This document shows, in pieces, positions 16,985-28,983 of a stretch of DNA of 64,000 nucleotides. The notes beneath the pieces are model-generated. The model made no database searches, had not been told where the DNA came from, and saw nothing but the letters and a program-made list of their open reading frames with translations. Location of the stretch: the NCBI RefSeq assembly GCF_002727065.1, contig NZ_PDVP01000010.1, positions 62,001 to 126,000 on the forward strand. Reading direction: 5' to 3'. The translations under genes and the position numbers were made by a program. Source of the DNA: Zhengella mangrovi. GTDB lineage: Bacteria > Pseudomonadota > Alphaproteobacteria > Rhizobiales > Rhizobiaceae. Within the stretch, counting starts at the first letter, position 1, and each line of letters begins with the position of its first letter.

Positions 16985-18106
16985 TCAGTGATGCGGCTGC
17001 CGGCGCGCGGCCATGAAATCGCGCACGCGGCGGCCAAGACCGTGCCGGGGAACGGGCGCCATGGCCGGGTCGAGTTCGCCGGAGAGGTCGATGCCGGCAC
17101 GGTGGCCGACATGGCGGAAATCCTCTTCCAGCCAGTCCTCGGCGGCGGCGCGTCCGAGATCGCGCATGTACTTGAGGAATTCCCACTCGGCGGAAATCTT
17201 GGAATCGGCCGACAGGCCGGCCAGCGCCTCGTCGGCATCGATGCGGTGCATGCGGATGTCGCGGTAGTGCTGGTGGCTGATGTTGCCGTTCTCGATCAGC
17301 TTCTTGACGAAGGCGATGGCGCGGAACTCGCGCAACAGGGCGGCATTGAAGGTGATTTCCTCGATACGGTTCTGGATCTCGCGCGCGGTCGCCGGCGTCT
17401 CGGCGCGGCGGATCGGATTGATCTGCACGAGCAGGACGTCGTCGGTGGTGTTGGTATAGAAGAAGGGAAACAGCGCCGGATTGCCGCCATAGCCGCCGTC
17501 CCAGTAGTCCTCGTCGCCGATCCGCACCGGCTGGAAGATGGTGGGCAGGCAGGCCGACGCCATCACCGTGTCGGCATCGATGTGGCCGTCGGTGAAGACC
17601 TTCAACTGGCCTGTCTGGACGCTGGTCGCGGAGATGAACAGGGTCATGCTCTCGCAGGCGCGGACGTTGTCGAAGTCGATCTCGGTTTCGACGACCTCGC
17701 GCAGCGGATTGATGCCAAGCGGATTGGCCATGGCCGGCGAGACCATGCGCGACATGAAATCGAAGACCATGTAGGCGGGATTGTTGGCGACCGACCAGTT
17801 GCCCAGCAGCATGTCCCACGGCGTGCGCTGGAAAGGCGAGAAGCGCCCCTTCATGCCGACGGCGCGCCAGAAGGCACCGAGGCGTTCGCGCGCGCCCTCG
17901 CGGCCGCCACGCACCCAGCCGTCGGCCAGAGCGACGGCATTCATCGCACCGGCGGATGTGCCGGAAACGGCATCGAAGGCGATGCGGTCGTCCTCCAGCA
18001 GGCGGTCGAGGACGCCCCAGGTGAAGGCGCCGTGCGAGCCGCCGCCCTGGAGCGCGAGGTTCACGGGCCTGGATTGCGGTCCGGTCTTGCCGTTGCCCTT
18101 CGCCAT
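16985..18106 (-). CDS. Patatin-like phospholipase family protein
   Basis: The 373-residue protein is a patatin-type acyl hydrolase with a Ser-Asp dyad. The oxyanion loop is LALQGGGSHGAF (about residues 17-28), the nucleophile elbow GTSAG (about 48-52), and the catalytic aspartate lies in DGGYGG (about 203). The C-terminal third corresponds to the DUF3734 extension often seen in these proteins. ATG 18106 is chosen because GAAGGGA lies upstream and it begins 16 bases after the bdhA stop codon, making a two-gene operon. Patatins cleave lipid or polyester ester bonds, so beside 3-hydroxybutyrate dehydrogenase a role in intracellular PHB breakdown is plausible but unproven. Confidence 0.9.
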   Translation of the reverse strand: MAKGNGKTGPQSRPVNLALQGGGSHGAFTWGVLDRLLEDDRIAFDAVSGTSAGAMNAVALADGWVRGGREGARERLGAFWRAVGMKGRFSPFQRTPWDMLLGNWSVANNPAYMVFDFMSRMVSPAMANPLGINPLREVVETEIDFDNVRACESMTLFISATSVQTGQLKVFTDGHIDADTVMASACLPTIFQPVRIGDEDYWDGGYGGNPALFPFFYTNTTDDVLLVQINPIRRAETPATAREIQNRIEEITFNAALLREFRAIAFVKKLIENGNISHQHYRDIRMHRIDADEALAGLSADSKISAEWEFLKYMRDLGRAAAEDWLEEDFRHVGHRAGIDLSGELDPAMAPVPRHGLGRRVRDFMAARRQPHH

Positions 18107-18122
18107 GATGCCATGTCCCTTC

Positions 18123-18911
18123 TCAGAGGGCGGTCCAGCCGCCGTCGACGGAAATCGTCGTGCCGGTGATCTGGGCGGCCGCATCGGAACACAGGAAAAC
18201 CGCGGTGCCGCCGATCTCCTCGACGGTGGCGAATTCCTTGGTCGGCTGGCGTTCGAGGATAACCTTCTCGATCACCTCGTCGCGGCTCATGCCGTGGGCC
18301 TTCATCTGGTCCTCGATCTGGCCCTCGACGAGCGGCGTCTTCACGTAGCCGGGGCAGATGGCGTTGCAGGTGACGGCGACGCGGGCCTCGGCCATCTCCA
18401 GCGCCACGGTCTTGGTGAGGCCGACGAGGCCGTGCTTGGCCGAGACATAGGCGGACTTGTAGGGCGAGGCGGTCAGGCCATGGGCGGAGGCGATGTTGAC
18501 GATCCGGCCCCAGCCGGCCGCCTTCATCAGCGGCACGGCGGCGGCGATGGTGTGGAAGGAGGAAGACAGGTTGATGGCGAGGATGGCATCCCATTTCTCC
18601 GGCGGGAATTCCTCGATCTTCGCCACGTACTGGATGCCGGCGTTGTTGACGAGGATGTCGACGGTGCCGAACTCGTTGGCGGCCTTCGAGACGAGGGCGC
18701 GGCACTGGTCGGGTTTCGACATGTCGGCCTGGATGTAGATGGCCTTGACGCCATGCTCCCTGGCCATGTCGGCGGCAACGGCGTGGTCGGCCGCGCTGTC
18801 GGAAAAGGAATTGATGACGATGTTGCAGCCGTTGGCGGCCAGCGCGTGGGCGACGCCCATGCCAATGCCGGAAGTGGAGCCGGTGATGACGGCAGTGCGT
18901 GGCGTGGACAT
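18123..18911 (-). CDS. bdhA: D-3-hydroxybutyrate dehydrogenase
   Basis: This 262-residue short-chain dehydrogenase oxidises D-3-hydroxybutyrate to acetoacetate with NAD+, the last step in using PHB. Visible are the cofactor loop TGSTSGIGMGVA (about 10-21), NNAG (about 90), the catalytic Ser in NIASAHG, and YVSAKHG with the Tyr/Lys pair (about 155-159). The segment CNAICPGYVKTPLV is also typical of this enzyme family. ATG 18911 has GGGAG about 6 bases upstream. It leads the patatin gene and is divergent from ispG. Two direct 13-bp repeats carrying PhaR-like motifs lie immediately upstream. Confidence 0.94.
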   Translation of the reverse strand: MSTPRTAVITGSTSGIGMGVAHALAANGCNIVINSFSDSAADHAVAADMAREHGVKAIYIQADMSKPDQCRALVSKAANEFGTVDILVNNAGIQYVAKIEEFPPEKWDAILAINLSSSFHTIAAAVPLMKAAGWGRIVNIASAHGLTASPYKSAYVSAKHGLVGLTKTVALEMAEARVAVTCNAICPGYVKTPLVEGQIEDQMKAHGMSRDEVIEKVILERQPTKEFATVEEIGGTAVFLCSDAAAQITGTTISVDGGWTAL

Positions 18912-18927
18912 GGTGAACTCCCGAACC

Positions 18928-18973
18928 TTGTTGCGATGCAAAAGAAGATTGTTGCAGTGCAGGGAAAGGTCAA
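18928..18973 (-). promoter_or_regulatory. bdhA promoter region with two YTGC-N3-GCAR sites
   Basis: TTGTTGCGATGCA (18928-18940) and TTGTTGCAGTGCA (18949-18961) are direct repeats exactly 21 bp apart, two helical turns. They contain TTGC-GAT-GCAA and TTGC-AGT-GCAG. On the minus strand a TTGACC -35-like hexamer (18968-18973) lies upstream of them, with a weak -10 (AATCTT) between them. The layout suits repression of bdhA by a dimer pair; PhaR is the candidate by motif. Confidence 0.55.
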
Positions 18974-19100
18974 CCAGAAGCCGCATTAAATTTGCGTCAT
19001 CTTCGCCGCGCAGGATAGCCGCCGCATCGGCAGGCCGTTGACAATCCGGCCTTTGGCCGCCACATCGGGCAGCAAAGCCCATCAGACCGGCAGGATCGCC

Positions 19101-20354
19101 ATGACGCAGTATTTCTCGGCTCCGTTTCCGCGCAAGACCACCGTTGGCGTGCGTGTCGGCGACGTGATGGTGGGCGGCCACGCGCCGGTGGTGGTGCAAT
19201 CGATGACCAATACGGACACGGCCGATGCCGATGCGACGGTGGCCCAGGTCGCCGCGCTGGCGAGGGCCGGCTCGGAGATCGTCCGCATCACCGTCGACCG
19301 CGACGAGGCGGCCGCCCAGGTGCCGCGGATCCGCGAGCGGCTCGACCGGCTGGGCATCTCGGTGCCGCTGGTCGGCGATTTCCACTACATCGGACACAAG
19401 CTGCTGAAGGAGCACCCGGCCTGTGCCGAGGCGCTGGCGAAATACCGGATCAACCCGGGCAACGTGGGCTTCAAGGACAAGAAGGACCGGCAGTTCGCGG
19501 CCATCGTCGAGACTGCCATCCGGCACGACAAGCCGGTGCGGATCGGCGTCAACTGGGGGTCGCTGGACCAGGAACTGCTGACCCGGCTGATGGACGACAA
19601 CCACGCCAGGGGCGCGCCGCTGACCGCGGTGGAAGTGATGCGCGAGGCGATCGTGCAGTCGGCGCTCCTGTCGGCGGACCTTGCCGAGGAGATCGGGCTT
19701 GGCCGCGACAAGATCATCCTGTCGGCCAAGGTGTCGCAGGTGCAGGACCTGATCGCCGTCTACACCATGCTGGCGTCGCGCTCGGACCACGCGCTGCATC
19801 TCGGCCTGACCGAGGCCGGCATGGGATCGAAAGGCATCGTCGCCTCGTCGGCGGCGATGGGCATCCTGCTGCAGCAGGGAATCGGCGACACCATCCGCAT
19901 CTCGTTGACCCCGGAGCCGGGCGGCGACCGGACGCGCGAGGTGCAGGTGGCGCAGGAACTGCTGCAGACCATGGGCTTCCGCCAGTTCGTGCCGATCGTG
20001 GCGGCCTGCCCGGGCTGCGGCCGGACGACTTCGACCGTGTTCCAGGAACTGGCGCAGACCATCCAGGAGGACCTGCGCGCCAACATGCCGGTCTGGCGCG
20101 AGAAGTATCCGGGCGTCGAGGCCCTGTCGGTGGCCGTGATGGGCTGTATCGTCAACGGGCCGGGCGAGAGCAAGCATGCCGACATCGGCATCTCGCTGCC
20201 GGGAACCGGCGAGATGCCGGCGGCCCCCGTCTTCGTCGACGGCAAGAAGGTGGCCACGCTGCGCGGCGCCAACATCGCCGGGGAATTCCAGGTCATGGTG
20301 GCCGATTACATCGAGCGGCGCTTCGGGCGCGGGAGCCATGCGGCCGCGGAATGA
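19101..20354 (+). CDS. ispG: 4-hydroxy-3-methylbut-2-en-1-yl diphosphate synthase
   Basis: The 417-residue protein is IspG/GcpE, the iron-sulfur enzyme of the MEP isoprenoid pathway that makes HMBPP from ME-cPP. The N-terminal pattern [20 protein letters not shown] is diagnostic. The [4Fe-4S] ligands sit in ACPGCGRT and GCIVNGPGE, with the conserved glutamate after GPG. Length fits the bacterial two-domain form. ATG 19101 is preceded by AGGA, while an in-frame upstream codon (19038) lacks support. The 3' end overlaps the lytic transglycosylase gene by 17 bases. Confidence 0.97.
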   Translation: MTQYFSAPFPRKTTVGVRVGDVMVGGHAPVVVQSMTNTDTADADATVAQVAALARAGSEIVRITVDRDEAAAQVPRIRERLDRLGISVPLVGDFHYIGHKLLKEHPACAEALAKYRINPGNVGFKDKKDRQFAAIVETAIRHDKPVRIGVNWGSLDQELLTRLMDDNHARGAPLTAVEVMREAIVQSALLSADLAEEIGLGRDKIILSAKVSQVQDLIAVYTMLASRSDHALHLGLTEAGMGSKGIVASSAAMGILLQQGIGDTIRISLTPEPGGDRTREVQVAQELLQTMGFRQFVPIVAACPGCGRTTSTVFQELAQTIQEDLRANMPVWREKYPGVEALSVAVMGCIVNGPGESKHADIGISLPGTGEMPAAPVFVDGKKVATLRGANIAGEFQVMVADYIERRFGRGSHAAAE

Positions 20355-21201
20355 CGCCATCGCGGCGATGATCGCCACGCTGCTGGCCGGACCGGCGGCG
20401 GCCGAGGACAAGGCCGATCCGCCGGCGCCCGACCCGAAGGCGCATCTCGACACGGTCTGCACGCTGATCCGCGACAGCGCCGACACGCACGGACTGCCGC
20501 GTGATTTTCTTGCCCGGCTGATCTGGAAGGAAAGCCGTTTCGATGCAGAGGCCGTCAGCCCCGTCGGGGCGGAAGGCATTGCGCAGTTCATGCCGGGAAC
20601 GGCGAAACAGCGCGGGCTTGCCGACAGTTTCGACATGACGCAGGCCATTCCCGCCTCGGCGGCCTACCTGGCGGAAATGAAGACCACCTACGGCAACCTC
20701 GGGCGCGCGGCAATCGGCTACAATGCCGGGGAGGGCCGCCTGAACCGCTGGATCGCCAAGGGCGGTTTCCTGCCGCTGGAGACGGAGGACTACGTGCTCT
20801 CGATCCTCGGGGAACCGGCCGACAATTTCGCCGATGCCACGCATGCGGCGACGATCCGTCCGCTGGACGAGAAACTCGGTTTCGACGCGGCATGCCGCAA
20901 GCTGCCGGTGATCGCGGCGGCGACGATCCCGATGGCGCGCGTGCACACGCTGCCGTGGGGCGTGCAGGTGGCCGGCAATTTCCGCCGGTCGGCAGCCATC
21001 CGGCAATGGCAGCGGCTGCAAGGCCGTTTCGCCTCGCTGCTCAAGGGGCACAAGCCGGTGGTGAGCCGGGTGCGAACGCCCATCGGGCGGCGCGGCATCT
21101 ACGCGGTGCGGATCGGCGCGGACAAACGCGCCAATGCCGAACTGATCTGCCGCAAGCTGCGGGCGGCGGGCGGCTCCTGCCTCGTCATGCGCAACCGCTG
21201 A
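20338..21201 (+). CDS. Lytic murein transglycosylase (SLT domain)
   Basis: The 287-residue exported protein has a short signal peptide ([16 protein letters not shown]). The SLT lysozyme-like domain runs from about residue 40 to 155. Its catalytic glutamate is in [14 protein letters not shown], followed by [12 protein letters not shown] and the [11 protein letters not shown] motif. The enzyme cleaves peptidoglycan glycan strands to 1,6-anhydro ends. The C-terminal 60 residues, with [16 protein letters not shown] and [10 protein letters not shown], look like a SPOR-type peptidoglycan-binding fold, though I am less sure of that. ATG 20338 overlaps the end of ispG by 17 bases, so translation is probably coupled. 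Confidence 0.88.
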   Translation: MRPRNDAIAAMIATLLAGPAAAEDKADPPAPDPKAHLDTVCTLIRDSADTHGLPRDFLARLIWKESRFDAEAVSPVGAEGIAQFMPGTAKQRGLADSFDMTQAIPASAAYLAEMKTTYGNLGRAAIGYNAGEGRLNRWIAKGGFLPLETEDYVLSILGEPADNFADATHAATIRPLDEKLGFDAACRKLPVIAAATIPMARVHTLPWGVQVAGNFRRSAAIRQWQRLQGRFASLLKGHKPVVSRVRTPIGRRGIYAVRIGADKRANAELICRKLRAAGGSCLVMRNR

Positions 21202-21212
21202 GGCGCGCCGGG

Positions 21213-23684
<2,472 letters not shown>

Positions 23685-23829
23685 AAGGGGGCCTTAACGA
23701 TGAAGGTCGTTTGTCCCACGATCCGTAAATAGGATTAAATTGCGCTTAATTCTGCGAAAATTCGACGCATCCCGGTGTGCGGAAGGCGCCGTTGCGCGGA
23801 TGCGGGACGGGGCGGTTTCCGGTGGCCCG

Positions 23830-24753
23830 TCAGCGGTCCCGGGCCGCGACGAAGCGGGCGGCCTCGACGAGCATCGATGCCCGTTCCCCATAGGGAGCCA
23901 GCAGGTCGCAGGCCTCGCCGACGAGGGCCTGGAGCTGGCGGCGGGTCCAGGCCTCGCCATGCAGGCCGGCCAGGGTCGCCTTGCCGGCACCGGCATCCTT
24001 GCCGGTCGCCTTGCCCATGGTTTCGGTATCGGCGGTCAGGTCCAGAAGGTCGTCGGCGAGCTGGAATGCCAGGCCAATGGCCGAGCCGAAGGCAGCCATC
24101 CGGTCGGCATCGGCGGAGGGCGCTCCGGCGGCGAGCGCGCCCGCCTCGCAGGCAAAGCGGATCAGCGCGCCGGTCTTCATCGCCTGCAGGCGGATGATGC
24201 CTTCCTCGTCCGGGCGCTCGCGGGCGGCGTCGAGATCAAGTGCCTGGCCACCGGCCATGCCGCCCGGGCCGGCGGCGCGGGCAAGCTTCAGCACCAGCGC
24301 GGTCCTCGTCGCGTCGGGAAGGTCGGTGGCCGGGTCGGCGAGGATGTCGAAGGCGAAGGTGAGCAGGCTGTCGCCCGCCAGGATGGCGGTCGCTTCGTCG
24401 AAGGCCTTGTGAACCGTGGGAATGCCGCGGCGCAGGTCATCGTCATCCATGGCCGGGAGGTCGTCATGGATCAGCGAGTAGCAGTGGACGCATTCCAGTG
24501 CCGCCGCGGTGCGCATGACGGCGTCTCCGGTGCTGCCGAACAAGCGGGCGCTCTCGATGACCAGGAAGGGACGCAGGCGCTTGCCGCCATTGAGCGCGCC
24601 GTGGCGCATGGCCGCCATGAGGTGGCCGGGGCGGACGATCTCGCCATCCAGCGGACGGGTGTCCAGCAGATCGCCGAGCAGGCGCCCGATGGCTTCGGCA
24701 TGCTGGGACAGGGCGGTCGGGAAATCGGGCGTCTCGGTCATGAAGAAGCGCAT
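23830..24753 (-). CDS. ispA: Farnesyl diphosphate synthase (polyprenyl synthetase family)
   Basis: The 307-residue protein is a trans-prenyl chain synthase that makes FPP from IPP and DMAPP/GPP. The first aspartate-rich motif is [14 protein letters not shown] and the second is [15 protein letters not shown] near residue 55 and a KTGALIRF segment are conserved. The short-chain pattern (two inserted residues between the Asp of [10 protein letters not shown]) is typical of bacterial FPP synthase. ATG 24753 is preceded by GGAG at a 10-base spacing; ATG 24741 is an alternative four codons later. It is divergent from mtgA, with only 104 bases between the starts. Confidence 0.92.
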   Translation of the reverse strand: MRFFMTETPDFPTALSQHAEAIGRLLGDLLDTRPLDGEIVRPGHLMAAMRHGALNGGKRLRPFLVIESARLFGSTGDAVMRTAAALECVHCYSLIHDDLPAMDDDDLRRGIPTVHKAFDEATAILAGDSLLTFAFDILADPATDLPDATRTALVLKLARAAGPGGMAGGQALDLDAARERPDEEGIIRLQAMKTGALIRFACEAGALAAGAPSADADRMAAFGSAIGLAFQLADDLLDLTADTETMGKATGKDAGAGKATLAGLHGEAWTRRQLQALVGEACDLLAPYGERASMLVEAARFVAARDR

Positions 24754-24857
24754 GCGCCGAAATCTCCGCAGGGTCAAGCGTGCGCGGTTCCAAGCCCTGC
24801 ATTGCGGCAGGAAGCCGTGCGGGTTATGTCGGAAGGATCGATCCGGGACACAAGCTC

Positions 24858-25619
24858 GTGGCAGCCAAGACAAGCAACCGCAAGAAGACAAAGGCCGCCG
24901 CGAAGCCGGCTGCCAAGCCGGCCGCCAAGCCGGTGCGGCGATGGCGCCGGTGGGGCCTGCGCGCGCTGCTCGCCGCCGTCGCGGTCGCAGTGCTGCCGGT
25001 GCTGCTGACGCTGATCTACCTGCTGCCCTTCGTGCATCCCGTCTCGACGCTGATGATCGGCGACCTTGCCAAGCTGAAGTCCTACGAGCGGCAATGGGTG
25101 GAACTGGAAGATGTCGCGCCGGTCCTGGTCCACTCGGTGATCATGTCGGAGGACGGCCAGTTCTGCGGGCATTACGGTGTGGATTTCGCCGAGTTGAACA
25201 AGGTGATCGACGATGCGCTGGATGGCGAGGAGGTGAGGGGGGCCTCGACCATCACCATGCAGGTGGTCAAGAACCTGTTTCTCTGGCCGGGCCGGTCCTA
25301 TGTCCGCAAGGCGCTGGAGATCCCGATGGCGATCATGTTCGACGCGATCGTGCCAAAGTGGCGGATCATGGAGATCTATCTCAACATCGCGGAACTGGGA
25401 GACGGCATCTACGGCGTGGAAGCCGCGTCGCAGAAGCAGTTCGGTCGCAGTGCCGCGAAGCTCTCGGCGCGGCAGGCGGCGCTGCTGACCGCCTCGCTGC
25501 CGAACCCCTATGTCCGCATTCCGTCCAAGCCGTCGCGGGCGATGCAGCGTGTCGCCCGGGTGATCGAACGGCGGGCGCGCAAGGCGGGCGGCTACGTGGG
25601 CTGCGTGGCGACCGATTGA
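24858..25619 (+). CDS. mtgA: Monofunctional biosynthetic peptidoglycan transglycosylase
   Basis: This 253-residue GT51 glycosyltransferase polymerises lipid II into glycan strands on the periplasmic side. A Lys/Ala/Pro-rich cytoplasmic head ([11 protein letters not shown]) precedes one membrane anchor (about residues 36-58). GT51 motifs follow: [13 protein letters not shown] with the catalytic Glu, [29 protein letters not shown], and [20 protein letters not shown]. The start is taken as GTG 24858, nine bases after GGGA; an earlier GTG at 24780 would run into the divergent ispA promoter. It belongs to the same cell-wall/isoprenoid neighbourhood as ispA, ispG and the lytic transglycosylase. Confidence 0.93.
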   Translation: MAAKTSNRKKTKAAAKPAAKPAAKPVRRWRRWGLRALLAAVAVAVLPVLLTLIYLLPFVHPVSTLMIGDLAKLKSYERQWVELEDVAPVLVHSVIMSEDGQFCGHYGVDFAELNKVIDDALDGEEVRGASTITMQVVKNLFLWPGRSYVRKALEIPMAIMFDAIVPKWRIMEIYLNIAELGDGIYGVEAASQKQFGRSAAKLSARQAALLTASLPNPYVRIPSKPSRAMQRVARVIERRARKAGGYVGCVATD

Positions 25620-25766
25620 CCGGACAGCACTTTTTTTGGCGCCAGCGCTGGTCAAACGGCTTGCGGGCGTGTATAGGCGGCGCGGATTTCAGGAGTCTCA
25701 AGCCGGACCGCCGCTCCGCCGGGGCGTGATGCGGCTGGCCTGTCTGCCTTATACCGGAGTAGAACA

Positions 25767-25946
25767 ATGGCTGTACCGAAAAGAAAAGTGTCGCCGTCCA
25801 AGCGCGGCATGCGTCGCTCCGCCGATGCGCTCAAGAACCCGACCTACGTCGAGGACAAGAATTCCGGCGAACTGCGCCGTCCGCACCATGTCGATCTGAA
25901 GACCGGCATGTACCGCGGCCGCCAGGTTCTGGAAGCCAAGGAATAA
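25767..25946 (+). CDS. rpmF: 50S ribosomal protein L32
   Basis: The 59-residue ORF begins [20 protein letters not shown], the unmistakable start of L32, and ends GRQVLEAKE. It belongs to the cysteine-free variant: the zinc-binding CxxC pairs found in some bacteria are absent and replaced (e.g. RPHHVDL). It occupies its own unit between mtgA and a membrane-protein gene; the common partner plsX is not adjacent. A hairpin with a short T run follows 34 bases downstream. Confidence 0.97.
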   Translation: MAVPKRKVSPSKRGMRRSADALKNPTYVEDKNSGELRRPHHVDLKTGMYRGRQVLEAKE

Positions 25947-25979
25947 TCGACGGCGCCTTGCGGCGTTGAAGCGATTTCG

Positions 25980-26007
25980 AACCGGCTGCCCCTGGGCGGC
26001 CGGTTTT
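25980..26007 (+). terminator. Probable terminator after rpmF
   Basis: AACCGGC (25980-25986) pairs with GCCGGTT (25999-26005), followed by TTTT and then a second T-rich stretch. The stem is short and the T run modest, so this is a moderate-strength call. Confidence 0.6.
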
Positions 26008-26089
26008 CGTTTGCCTGCTTGCGGCTTGACGCGGACGGGCGGGCACACCACCATCCGCGCACCGCGAATCCCCCTGGAGGACACCTGCC

Positions 26090-26491
26090 GTGCTCGGTCT
26101 CATTCCCCTGCTCATCATCCCGTTCCTGATCTACAATCTCGGCCTGGCCGGTGTTTTCGGGGCGGCGGATGCGCCGTTTTCCGGCAGCGTCTTCTCGATG
26201 CACATGATGTCGGGCGGGGTCTTCACGATGACCGTCTCCGACCTCATCATGGTGATCGCGCTGCTGCTGCTGTTCTTCGAGATCCTCAAGGCGACCCGGA
26301 CGAACAATTCCTCGGTGATCGACCACCTGCTGTCGACCTTCGTCTTCGTCGCCTACCTGGTGGAGTTTCTGCTGGTTCAGGGCGCCTCGACGTCGCTGTT
26401 CTTCCTGCTGATGGTGATCGCGCTGGTCGACGTGCTGGCCGGCTTCTCCGTCTCGCTGCGCGCGGCCGGCCGCGACGTCACCTTCGGCTAG
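26090..26491 (+). CDS. Small four-helix membrane protein of unknown function
   Basis: This is a 133-residue hydrophobic protein with four predicted membrane helices, at about residues 3-22, 44-63, 78-97 and 100-122. The start is GTG 26090, supported by GGAGG 9 bases upstream. I recognise no domain. A run of charged residues (EILKATRTNN) in the loop after helix two suggests that loop is cytoplasmic. The gene is 11 bases before the gamma-glutamyltransferase gene and is probably co-transcribed with it. Confidence 0.7.
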   Translation: MLGLIPLLIIPFLIYNLGLAGVFGAADAPFSGSVFSMHMMSGGVFTMTVSDLIMVIALLLLFFEILKATRTNNSSVIDHLLSTFVFVAYLVEFLLVQGASTSLFFLLMVIALVDVLAGFSVSLRAAGRDVTFG

Positions 26492-26502
26492 GGCTTCCGG
26501 AC

Positions 26503-28089
26503 ATGCGGACATTCGAACTGCCCGGGCGGTCGCGGGTCATCGCCGAGAACGGCATGGCCGCCACGTCGCATCCGCTGGCCACCGTCGTGGCGCTCGACGT
26601 GCTGAAGGACGGCGGCAACGCGGTGGACGCCGCCATCGCGGCCTCGGCTGTGCTGGCGGTTGTCGAGCCGCAGATGACAGGAATCGGCGGCGACTGTTTC
26701 GCCATCGTCGCGGAGCCGGACGGCAGCGTCTACGGGCTCAACGGCTCCGGCCGGGCCGCGGCGTCGGCGGACGCGGCGAAGCTTCGCGATCTCGGCCACG
26801 AGCGGATGCCTCAGACAGGCGGGCTGTCGATCACGGTGCCGGGCGCCGTCAAGGCGTGGGAAGCGCTGGCAGACCGGTTCGGAACGCGCGGGCTCGGCGC
26901 CCTGCTATGGCCGGCGATCGGCTATGCCGAGGCCGGGTTCGCCATCCACGAGCGGGTCGCGTGGGACTGGGCGGGCCTTGCCGCGGGGCTGGCGCGTGAC
27001 GAGGGCGCGGCACGGCACTGCCTCATCGACGGGCGGGCGCCGGTGACGGGGGAGCGGTTCGCTTTCCCGGCGCTGGCGAAGACGCTGCGGGCCATCGCGG
27101 CGGGCGGTTCACGGGCCTTCTACGAGGGCGCCATCGGCGAGGAGATCGCCGCCACGGTGCGCAAGGCGGGCGGGTTCATGGACGCGGGCGACCTGGCGGC
27201 TGTCGAAGCCGACTGGGTGGCGCCGGTCGCGACGCGCTACGGCGGGCACGACGTGCTGGAAATCCCGCCCAACGGCCAGGGCATCGTGGCGCTGGTGATC
27301 CTGAACATCCTCGACGTCCTGGGGGCGGGCAAGCTGCCGCCGGACAGCGCCGAGCGCTTCCACGTCGAGATCGAGGCCGCGCGGCTGGCCTATGCCGTGC
27401 GCGATCTTCTGGTCGCAGACCCGGCGAGCATGACGGCGACGACCGCCCAGATCCTGGCACGGTCGCATGCCGAGGCGCTGGCGGCGCGCATCGACCCGGC
27501 GCGGCGGGCTGGCGACATCGTGCTGCCCGTCCTGCCGGACGCCGATACCGTCTACCTGACCGTGGTCGACCGCGACCGGCGGGCCGTCTCCTTCATCAAT
27601 TCCATCTATTCCGGGTTCGGATCGCAGGTGGTGACGCCGGAAAGCGGGGTCGTGCTGCAGAACCGAGGCGGCTGTTTCAGCCTCCAGCCCGGCCATCCGA
27701 ACGAGCTGACGGGCGGCAAGCGGCCGATGCACACGATCATCCCGGCGATGGCGATGAAGGACGGGCAGGCCGCGGTCAGCTTCGGCGTCATGGGCGGCGC
27801 CTACCAGCCGATGGGCCATGCGCACGTGTTTTCCAACCTCGTCGATCACGGCATGGATGTCCAGGCAGCCATCGATCACCCGCGCCTGTTCTGGGACGAG
27901 ACGGGAACGCTTCGCCACGAGGCCCACGTGCCGCAGGAAACGCTGCGCGGCCTCGTCGCGCGGGGGCACGCCGTGGCGCCAACGGCAAAGGCCTGGGGCG
28001 GAGCGCAGGCGATCCTGATCAACCGCGCCACGGGTTTCCTGGAAGCCGGGTCCGATTCGCGCAAGGACGGCATGGCGGCCGGCTGGTAG
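26503..28089 (+). CDS. Gamma-glutamyltransferase family protein (cytoplasmic YwrD-like)
   Basis: This 528-residue Ntn hydrolase has the GGT layout. The N-terminal segment GMAATSHPLA is followed by LKDGGNAVDAAIAASA and the PQMTGIGGD motif. The predicted autoprocessing nucleophile is Thr349 in ADT-VYLTVVD, and the small subunit has NRGGCFSL and PMHTIIPAM. No signal peptide is present, unlike periplasmic GGTs, so it is probably cytoplasmic. The enzyme would hydrolyse or transfer gamma-glutamyl groups, for instance from glutathione, but many YwrD-like members have undefined substrates. ATG 26503 lies 11 bases after the membrane-protein gene. It is convergent with phaR. Confidence 0.88.
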   Translation: MRTFELPGRSRVIAENGMAATSHPLATVVALDVLKDGGNAVDAAIAASAVLAVVEPQMTGIGGDCFAIVAEPDGSVYGLNGSGRAAASADAAKLRDLGHERMPQTGGLSITVPGAVKAWEALADRFGTRGLGALLWPAIGYAEAGFAIHERVAWDWAGLAAGLARDEGAARHCLIDGRAPVTGERFAFPALAKTLRAIAAGGSRAFYEGAIGEEIAATVRKAGGFMDAGDLAAVEADWVAPVATRYGGHDVLEIPPNGQGIVALVILNILDVLGAGKLPPDSAERFHVEIEAARLAYAVRDLLVADPASMTATTAQILARSHAEALAARIDPARRAGDIVLPVLPDADTVYLTVVDRDRRAVSFINSIYSGFGSQVVTPESGVVLQNRGGCFSLQPGHPNELTGGKRPMHTIIPAMAMKDGQAAVSFGVMGGAYQPMGHAHVFSNLVDHGMDVQAAIDHPRLFWDETGTLRHEAHVPQETLRGLVARGHAVAPTAKAWGGAQAILINRATGFLEAGSDSRKDGMAAGW

Positions 28090-28205
28090 CGCCACGGAGC
28101 CTCTTCTTCCGGCTGATCCGCGGATCTGCGAGCCGGTGAACCGGCGGGATCCGGACCGGTTGGCGGACCATACGGCGCGGCGAAGGCCGATGTGCAATGC
28201 AAGAA

Positions 28206-28243
28206 AAAGCCCCGGCGTCTGATATATCAGGCGCCGGGGCTTT
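28206..28243. terminator. Bidirectional terminator between GGT-family gene and phaR
   Basis: A 38-bp near-perfect palindrome: AAAGCCCCGGCG (28206-28217) pairs with CGCCGGGGCTTT (28232-28243). The core CTGATATATCAG is itself a perfect palindrome, joined by one T-G wobble. A-rich and T-rich flanks on opposite sides allow termination on both strands of the convergent genes. Confidence 0.85.
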
Positions 28244-28266
28244 GTTGTTCCGCTTGGGAGCCGGGG

Positions 28267-28887
28267 TCAGGACATGGCGTCGAGCTTGCGCTGCATGGCA
28301 GCAATCTGTTCCTTCAGTTCGGACAGGTTGGCCTCTTCTTCCTTGCTTTTGGCCGCCGGTTTCTCGTCGCCTGGCGCGGCATCCTTGCCCTGCGCGCCGC
28401 CCTGCATGGCGCTGAAGGGCGAGAACATGCGCATGGCGTTCTGGAACACTTCCATGTTGCGCCGGGTCTGTTCCTCCAGCACCTTCATGGTGGGGTTGTC
28501 GATCATCGAACCCATCGGCGTATTGCCAAGGGCGTCCTTCATCTGTGCGCGCAGGCGCTCCTGTTCCTTGGTGAAGGCCGACATCGACTGTTCGAGAAAG
28601 CTGGGAACGATCATCTGCATCTGGTCGCCGTAGAAGGCAATCAGCTGGCGCAGAAAGGGAATCGGCAGCATGGACTGACCGGTCTTGTTTTCCAGCTCGA
28701 AGATGATCTGGGTCAGGACCGTGTGGGTGATGTCCTCACCGGTCTTGGCGTCCTGAACGGTGAATTCCTCGCCCTTCTTCACCATCTCGGAGAGGTCTTC
28801 CAGCGTCACGTAGGTGCTGGTGCCGGTGTTGTAGAGCCGCCGGTTTGCGTATTTCTTGATCACCACCGGATCGTTCTTGTTCGCCAT
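28267..28887 (-). CDS. phaR: Polyhydroxyalkanoate synthesis repressor
   Basis: The 206-residue protein has the PHB/PHA accumulation regulator DNA-binding domain at its N-terminus (VVIKKYANRRLYNTGTSTYVTLEDL, given approximately over residues 8-32). A PHB-binding repeat follows (TQIIFELENK), and a helical, Lys/Glu-rich tail ends in a predicted coiled coil. PhaR binds both DNA and PHB granules: it represses phasin and synthesis genes until granules titrate it. ATG 28887 is preceded by GGAGG. It is divergent from phaA-phaB, the usual alphaproteobacterial arrangement, and probably autoregulates through the shared 281-base region. Confidence 0.95.
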   Translation of the reverse strand: MANKNDPVVIKKYANRRLYNTGTSTYVTLEDLSEMVKKGEEFTVQDAKTGEDITHTVLTQIIFELENKTGQSMLPIPFLRQLIAFYGDQMQMIVPSFLEQSMSAFTKEQERLRAQMKDALGNTPMGSMIDNPTMKVLEEQTRRNMEVFQNAMRMFSPFSAMQGGAQGKDAAPGDEKPAAKSKEEEANLSELKEQIAAMQRKLDAMS

Positions 28888-28983
28888 GTCCGCCTCCCTG
28901 GTTCGAACCGGTTGCCTGTCGGCCGGATAGGCCACCATGCTGCGCAGCATATTCGCAAAAGTCATGAGTTTCCAAGCGAATTG

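Noticed and set aside
28899-28913. GGTTCGAACCGG as a possible tRNA T-arm
   Set aside because: No acceptor stem, anticodon arm or CCA-adjacent structure can be built around it.
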